In this document: one piece after another, positions 60,908 to 64,000 of the stretch
Numbering within the stretch: the stretch's first letter is position 1
Layout: every line of letters begins with the position of its first letter
Assembly: GCA_024640085.1 (NCBI GenBank)
Contig: JAHEFR010000016.1
Span: 1-64,000, forward strand
From: Gammaproteobacteria bacterium
Lineage (GTDB): Bacteria > Pseudomonadota > Gammaproteobacteria > Steroidobacterales > XN24
Length of the DNA: 64,000 bases
Direction of reading: 5' to 3'
Notes under the pieces: generated by a model
The model's input: only the letters and a program-made list of their open reading frames with translations
Database searches by the model: none
Told to the model about the DNA's origin: nothing
Translations under genes and position numbers: made by a program

Positions 60908-61969
60908 GTGCTTCTCGCCAGGAAGAATCGGCCGCTGTTGGGACTTGACATAACGACGTCCTCCGTCAAGCTGATCGAGTTGAGCCGCAGCGGAGACCAG
61001 TATCGTGTCGAGTCCTATGCTGCGGAGGCCACGCCTCAGAACTCGGTCAATGAAAAGGCCGTCGTCGATCCGTCCTCCGTGGGCGAGGCCATTCGACGTG
61101 CGGTCAAGCGTTCAGGTGCCCGCAGCCGGGAGTGCGCTATCGCCATAAGCGGCGATGCGGCCATTACCAAGATCATCCAGATGCCTTCCACCCTCAACGA
61201 CAGTGAACTGGAAGGACAGGTGGAGTTGCAGGCTGATCAGTACATTCCCTTCCCGATGGACGAGGTCAGTTACGATTTCGAAGTCCTGGGACCCACCGAC
61301 CATGACCCTGACATGCAGGACGTCCTTCTCGTCGCGACGCGTACGGAGAACGTGGAACAGCGCCAGGCTGCCGTCGAGGCGGCTGGCATCAAGCCCCGGA
61401 TCGTCGACGTCGAGGCGTTTGCGCTGGAGGCCGCCTGCCGGCTTCTAAAGCACCAGATGCCTGATCAGGGGCAGGGACACAATGTGGCGGTGGTCGACTT
61501 CGGCGCAAGCAGTACCACCTTCAGCGTGCTGAGGGATCTCAAGGTCGTCTACACGCGCGATTTCGCGTTCGGCGGCCAGCAGCTCACTGAAGAAATCATG
61601 CGCACCTACGGGCTCTCGCTCGAAGATGCCGGCCGCGCAAAGAAGGAAGGCGGTCTGCCGAGCAATTATGAACCGGAAGTGCTCGATCCGTTTATCGACG
61701 ACATGACCCAACAGGTCAGCCGATCGCTGCAGTTCTTCCTCGCGTCCGGTAGCGGTCGCGAGCAACCGGACCAGATCCTCGTGTGCGGCGGATGCGCAAA
61801 TATCCCCGGTGTCGCAGACGTCATCGGCAGCCGGGTAGGCATACCCACCGAGGTCGGGAATCCTCTGGGCGACATGAAGTTGTCGTCCAGGGCGCGGTCG
61901 TCCGGTGTGATGAAAGACGCCACCGCTCTGCTGACCGCTTGTGGCCTTGCCCTGAGGAGCTTCGACTGA
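60908..61969 (+). CDS. pilM: Type IV pilus assembly protein PilM
   Basis: A 353-residue actin-like ATPase-fold protein on the cytoplasmic face of the pilus alignment complex, binding the N-terminus of PilN. Blocks are LGLDITTSSVKLIELSRSG at the start, VELQADQYIPFPMDEVSYDF, NVAVVDFGASSTTFSVL and QILVCGGCANIPG, the nucleotide-site motifs. The start is GTG 60908 behind AAAGGAAA. It is the first gene of pilMNOPQ, 1 nt before pilN. A riboswitch precedes it. Confidence 0.95.
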   Translation: MLLARKNRPLLGLDITTSSVKLIELSRSGDQYRVESYAAEATPQNSVNEKAVVDPSSVGEAIRRAVKRSGARSRECAIAISGDAAITKIIQMPSTLNDSELEGQVELQADQYIPFPMDEVSYDFEVLGPTDHDPDMQDVLLVATRTENVEQRQAAVEAAGIKPRIVDVEAFALEAACRLLKHQMPDQGQGHNVAVVDFGASSTTFSVLRDLKVVYTRDFAFGGQQLTEEIMRTYGLSLEDAGRAKKEGGLPSNYEPEVLDPFIDDMTQQVSRSLQFFLASGSGREQPDQILVCGGCANIPGVADVIGSRVGIPTEVGNPLGDMKLSSRARSSGVMKDATALLTACGLALRSFD

Positions 61970-61970
61970 C

Positions 61971-62540
61971 ATGCCTCGCATCAACCTTCTACCCTGGCGC
62001 GAGGAACTTCGGAAGCAGCGTCAGAAGAATTTCGCCGCCGCGGTCGTCGGCGCCCTGGTGGCCGCTGGCCTGATGACGCTCCTCGCCGGCTTCATCCTCC
62101 AGGGGCGGATCGATTACCAGAACGCGCGCAACGAGCGGCTTACCCAGGAAATCGCCCGGCTGGACAAGTTGATCGAGGAGATCGCCAGTCTGGAGCGGCA
62201 GAAAGAACGATTGCTGGCCCGGATGGAGGTCATCGAAGAGCTCCAGCGGCGGCGTCCGGACAGTGTCCGGCTGTTCGACCAGCTGGTGGCGATTCTGCCG
62301 GACGGCGTGTATTACCTGGAGGCCAGGCAAACCGCCAACCGTATCGAGATCAATGGTATGGCGGAGTCCAGCACACGAGTGTCCGCGTTGATGCGGAATG
62401 TCGAGGATTCCGAGTGGCTCCAGAATCCCGGCCTGGAAGTCGTCGAGTCGGACGAGGACAAGCAGGGAGTGAGGCGCAGCCGCTTCCAGGTCACCGCCCA
62501 GCAGGTCACGCTGGACGAAACGGAGGGGACCGCGCCATGA
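61971..62540 (+). CDS. pilN: Type IV pilus assembly protein PilN
   Basis: A 189-residue inner-membrane protein. The N-terminal MPRINLLPWREELRKQRQKN is the PilM-binding motif (INLLPWR). One membrane helix (AAVVGALVAAGLMTLLAGFI) is followed by a coiled-coil and a ferredoxin-like periplasmic domain. ATG 61971 is one base after pilM stops. It dimerises with PilO. Confidence 0.95.
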   Translation: MPRINLLPWREELRKQRQKNFAAAVVGALVAAGLMTLLAGFILQGRIDYQNARNERLTQEIARLDKLIEEIASLERQKERLLARMEVIEELQRRRPDSVRLFDQLVAILPDGVYYLEARQTANRIEINGMAESSTRVSALMRNVEDSEWLQNPGLEVVESDEDKQGVRRSRFQVTAQQVTLDETEGTAP

Positions 62541-63145
62541 GGAAATTTTTCGAGGATCTGCGCTCCCTGGACATGAACGATGTCGGCCGCTGGCCGCTGC
62601 TTTTCCGGGCGCTCACCATCGGACTCATATTTGTCATCATTACTGTGGGCGCAACCTATTACGCCGTCATCAAGCAGAAATTGCCCATCCTGGAAGCGGC
62701 CGAGGCCCATGAGCAGGAATTGCGCGGATCCTTCGAGCTAAAACAGCGAAAGGCCGCCAATTTCGACGCCTACAAGGCCCAGCTGGAAGAGATCGAGCAG
62801 TCATTCGGCGCCATGCTGCGGCAGTTGCCCGGTAAAACCGAGGTGCCCAGTCTGCTGGTCGATATCTCTCAGACCGGGCTGGCGTCAGGGCTCCAGGAAG
62901 AGCTCTTCCGTCCCCAGGGAGAAGTGGTCCGCGAGTTCTATGCCGAACTTCCGATCCAGATCCGCGTGACCGGCACCTATCAGGAACTGGCGCGTTTCGT
63001 GAATGACGTCGCGGCGTTGCCCCGGATCGTGACGATCCACGATGTCTCGCTCAAAGGGCGGGACGATCTGGCCCCTGGCGACCTGGTAATGGACCTGACT
63101 GCGAAGACCTACCGGTACCTTGAAGACGACGAGGGACAGTCATGA
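62537..63145 (+). CDS. pilO: Type IV pilus assembly protein PilO
   Basis: A 202-residue inner-membrane protein with one helix (ALTIGLIFVIITVGATYYAV), a coiled coil and a periplasmic domain (LPGKTEVPSLLVDISQTGL, PIQIRVTGTYQELARFVNDV). It pairs with PilN and links to PilP. ATG 62537 overlaps the pilN stop (ATGA); an open frame from 62414 is inside pilN and rejected. Confidence 0.95.
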   Translation: MRKFFEDLRSLDMNDVGRWPLLFRALTIGLIFVIITVGATYYAVIKQKLPILEAAEAHEQELRGSFELKQRKAANFDAYKAQLEEIEQSFGAMLRQLPGKTEVPSLLVDISQTGLASGLQEELFRPQGEVVREFYAELPIQIRVTGTYQELARFVNDVAALPRIVTIHDVSLKGRDDLAPGDLVMDLTAKTYRYLEDDEGQS

Positions 63146-63669
63146 ACGGCGCCCGCAAAGGATTCGTGATCATCCTCGCGCTGACGGTGGCCGGTCTCAC
63201 CGGTTGCGGCAGGAGTATGTCTGATCTGGAGGCCTATATCGCGGAAGTGAACGCCCGTCCCGGGGGCCGTATCGAACCCCTGCCGGTGATCCGCCCGTAT
63301 GAGTCGTTCACCTACAGCGCTTACGACAAGCGCTCGCCATTCGTACCCGACAAGCCACTGGCACAGCCGAACAAGGACCGGTCGGGTGGTTTGCGGCCGG
63401 ATGCAAGACGCGCCCGGGAATTCCTGGAGCAATTCCCGCTGGATACGCTGGAGATGGTGGGCACCCTGACCCTCGGCGAGGACTACTTCGGGTTGCTGCA
63501 AACAACCGACGAACTGGTGCACAGGGTGAAAGTCGGAAATTACGTCGGCCAGAACGATGGTCGAATCGTGGCCATAGACGAGAAGGAAATTCGGGTGGTC
63601 GAAATCGTCCCGGACGGCATCGGCGGGTACATAGAACGATCCGCCACCATCGGTCTGGGAGAAAACTGA
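63142..63669 (+). CDS. pilP: Type IV pilus lipoprotein PilP
   Basis: A 175-residue inner-membrane lipoprotein (signal FVIILALTVAGLTGC, lipobox LTGC at residue 22). A flexible linker with YDKRSPFVPDKP connects to a C-terminal beta-domain (LEMVGTLTLGEDYFGLLQT) that binds PilQ. ATG 63142 overlaps the pilO stop; the stop overlaps the pilQ ATG. Confidence 0.95.
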   Translation: MNGARKGFVIILALTVAGLTGCGRSMSDLEAYIAEVNARPGGRIEPLPVIRPYESFTYSAYDKRSPFVPDKPLAQPNKDRSGGLRPDARRAREFLEQFPLDTLEMVGTLTLGEDYFGLLQTTDELVHRVKVGNYVGQNDGRIVAIDEKEIRVVEIVPDGIGGYIERSATIGLGEN

Positions 63670-64000
63670 TGACTCTGGGAGTACAGGGCATGACGCGCAA
63701 CCACAGGGCGGCCGGCAGCGGTCGCCGGATCTTCGGGCTCACAGGGCGTCTCCGCGCGCTACTGGCCACGTTGCCGCTGATGTTATTCGCCACCGTTGCC
63801 TGGTCGCAGGATACCGGGCTCAGGCTGGAGGCGGTCGACGTCAGCCCTCAGGCCGGCGAGCGGGTAGTCATCTATCTGACGTTGAGCGGCCCGGCACCGG
63901 AGCCGCTGAGCTTCGCCATCGATAACCCGGCGCGGATTTCCATCGACTTACCGGATACAGGACTGGCGACGGGCGCCCGCAGAACGGTAGTGAAGCAAGG
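63669..64000 (+). CDS. pilQ: Type IV pilus secretin PilQ, 3'-truncated by the window edge
   Basis: The first 110 codons of the outer-membrane secretin through which the pilus passes. A long basic N-terminus leads to a signal peptide (LLATLPLMLFATVAWSQ). Then an AMIN domain begins (RLEAVDVSPQAGERVVIYLT, FAIDNPARISIDLPDTG), which binds peptidoglycan. ATG 63669 overlaps the pilP stop; an internal ATG at 63690 is a possible shorter start. The secretin domains lie beyond the window. Confidence 0.93.
   Translation, partial: MTLGVQGMTRNHRAAGSGRRIFGLTGRLRALLATLPLMLFATVAWSQDTGLRLEAVDVSPQAGERVVIYLTLSGPAPEPLSFAIDNPARISIDLPDTGLATGARRTVVKQ

Noticed and set aside
1-64000. CRISPR arrays, insertion sequences, rRNA or tRNA genes
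   Set aside because: No regularly spaced repeats, transposase motifs or stable RNA genes were recognised by reading both strands.

Overview
The window reads as one contiguous stretch of GC-rich chromosome from a gammaproteobacterium. No single marker fixes the genus. The evidence is the gene order: gmk-rpoZ-spoT-recG, bioB-bioF-bioH-bioC-bioD divergent from comF, ubiC-ubiA, mrcA divergent from pilMNOPQ, and an aerobic cox cluster with ctaG/surf1/ctaA/ctaB. The lifestyle suggested is an aerobic, probably aquatic heterotroph. It has a caa3-type oxidase, a Tat system, peptide uptake, a TRAP transporter for small organic acids, phosphate-stress lipid remodelling and type IV pili. No IS element, prophage, CRISPR array, rRNA or tRNA was seen. 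Coding density is high, many genes overlap by 1-4 nt, and most of the regulatory DNA sits in a few longer gaps.

Layout. 1-8.6 kb: end of transaldolase, a TPR/2-oxoglutarate oxygenase, ComB-type phosphatase, Na/phosphate cotransporter (minus) divergent from PPK2, an encapsulated-ferritin-like protein abutting a CDF metal exporter, then small membrane and VOC proteins. 8.6-15.1 kb (minus): EamA exporter, OPT transporter, M2 (ACE-like) peptidase and POT transporter, a peptide-utilisation block. 15.2-17.1 kb: tatABC and dtd. 17.4-22.4 kb: a TRAP transporter whose binding protein (dctP) is separated from dctQM by a plcP-agt pair with a PhoB-box-like repeat. 22.4-28.7 kb: LOG-family protein, TPR protein, trkH-trkA, uvrD. 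28.8-37.8 kb: complete cytochrome c oxidase structural and assembly cluster. 37.9-42.4 kb: biotin operon. 42.6-44.7 kb: comF, ubiA, ubiC. 44.8-51.6 kb: recG, ridA, spoT, rpoZ, gmk, yicC. 51.8-55.1 kb (plus): PP2C phosphatase, rph, rdgB, hemW. 55.1-55.6 kb: non-coding, with three perfect DnaA boxes and AT-rich repeats. 55.6-57.4 kb: rpmE and gltA. 57.4-60.5 kb (minus): nucleotidyltransferase-like protein and PBP1A. 60.5-64 kb: a c-di-GMP-I riboswitch followed by pilMNOP and the start of pilQ.

How the parts fit together. Several loci point to phosphorus management: a sodium/phosphate transporter with a PhoU-like tail, polyphosphate kinase 2, and plcP-agt, which swaps phospholipids for glycolipids. 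Respiration and biosynthesis are served by the cox, ubi, bio, gltA and hemW genes. Signalling is represented by SpoT, a PP2C phosphatase without a kinase partner, and the c-di-GMP riboswitch, which would tie pilus assembly to the motile/sessile decision. The best leads for new biology are the riboswitch/pilM arrangement, the Pho-box plcP-agt insertion, the encapsulin-free EncFtn-CDF pair and the DnaA-box cluster.
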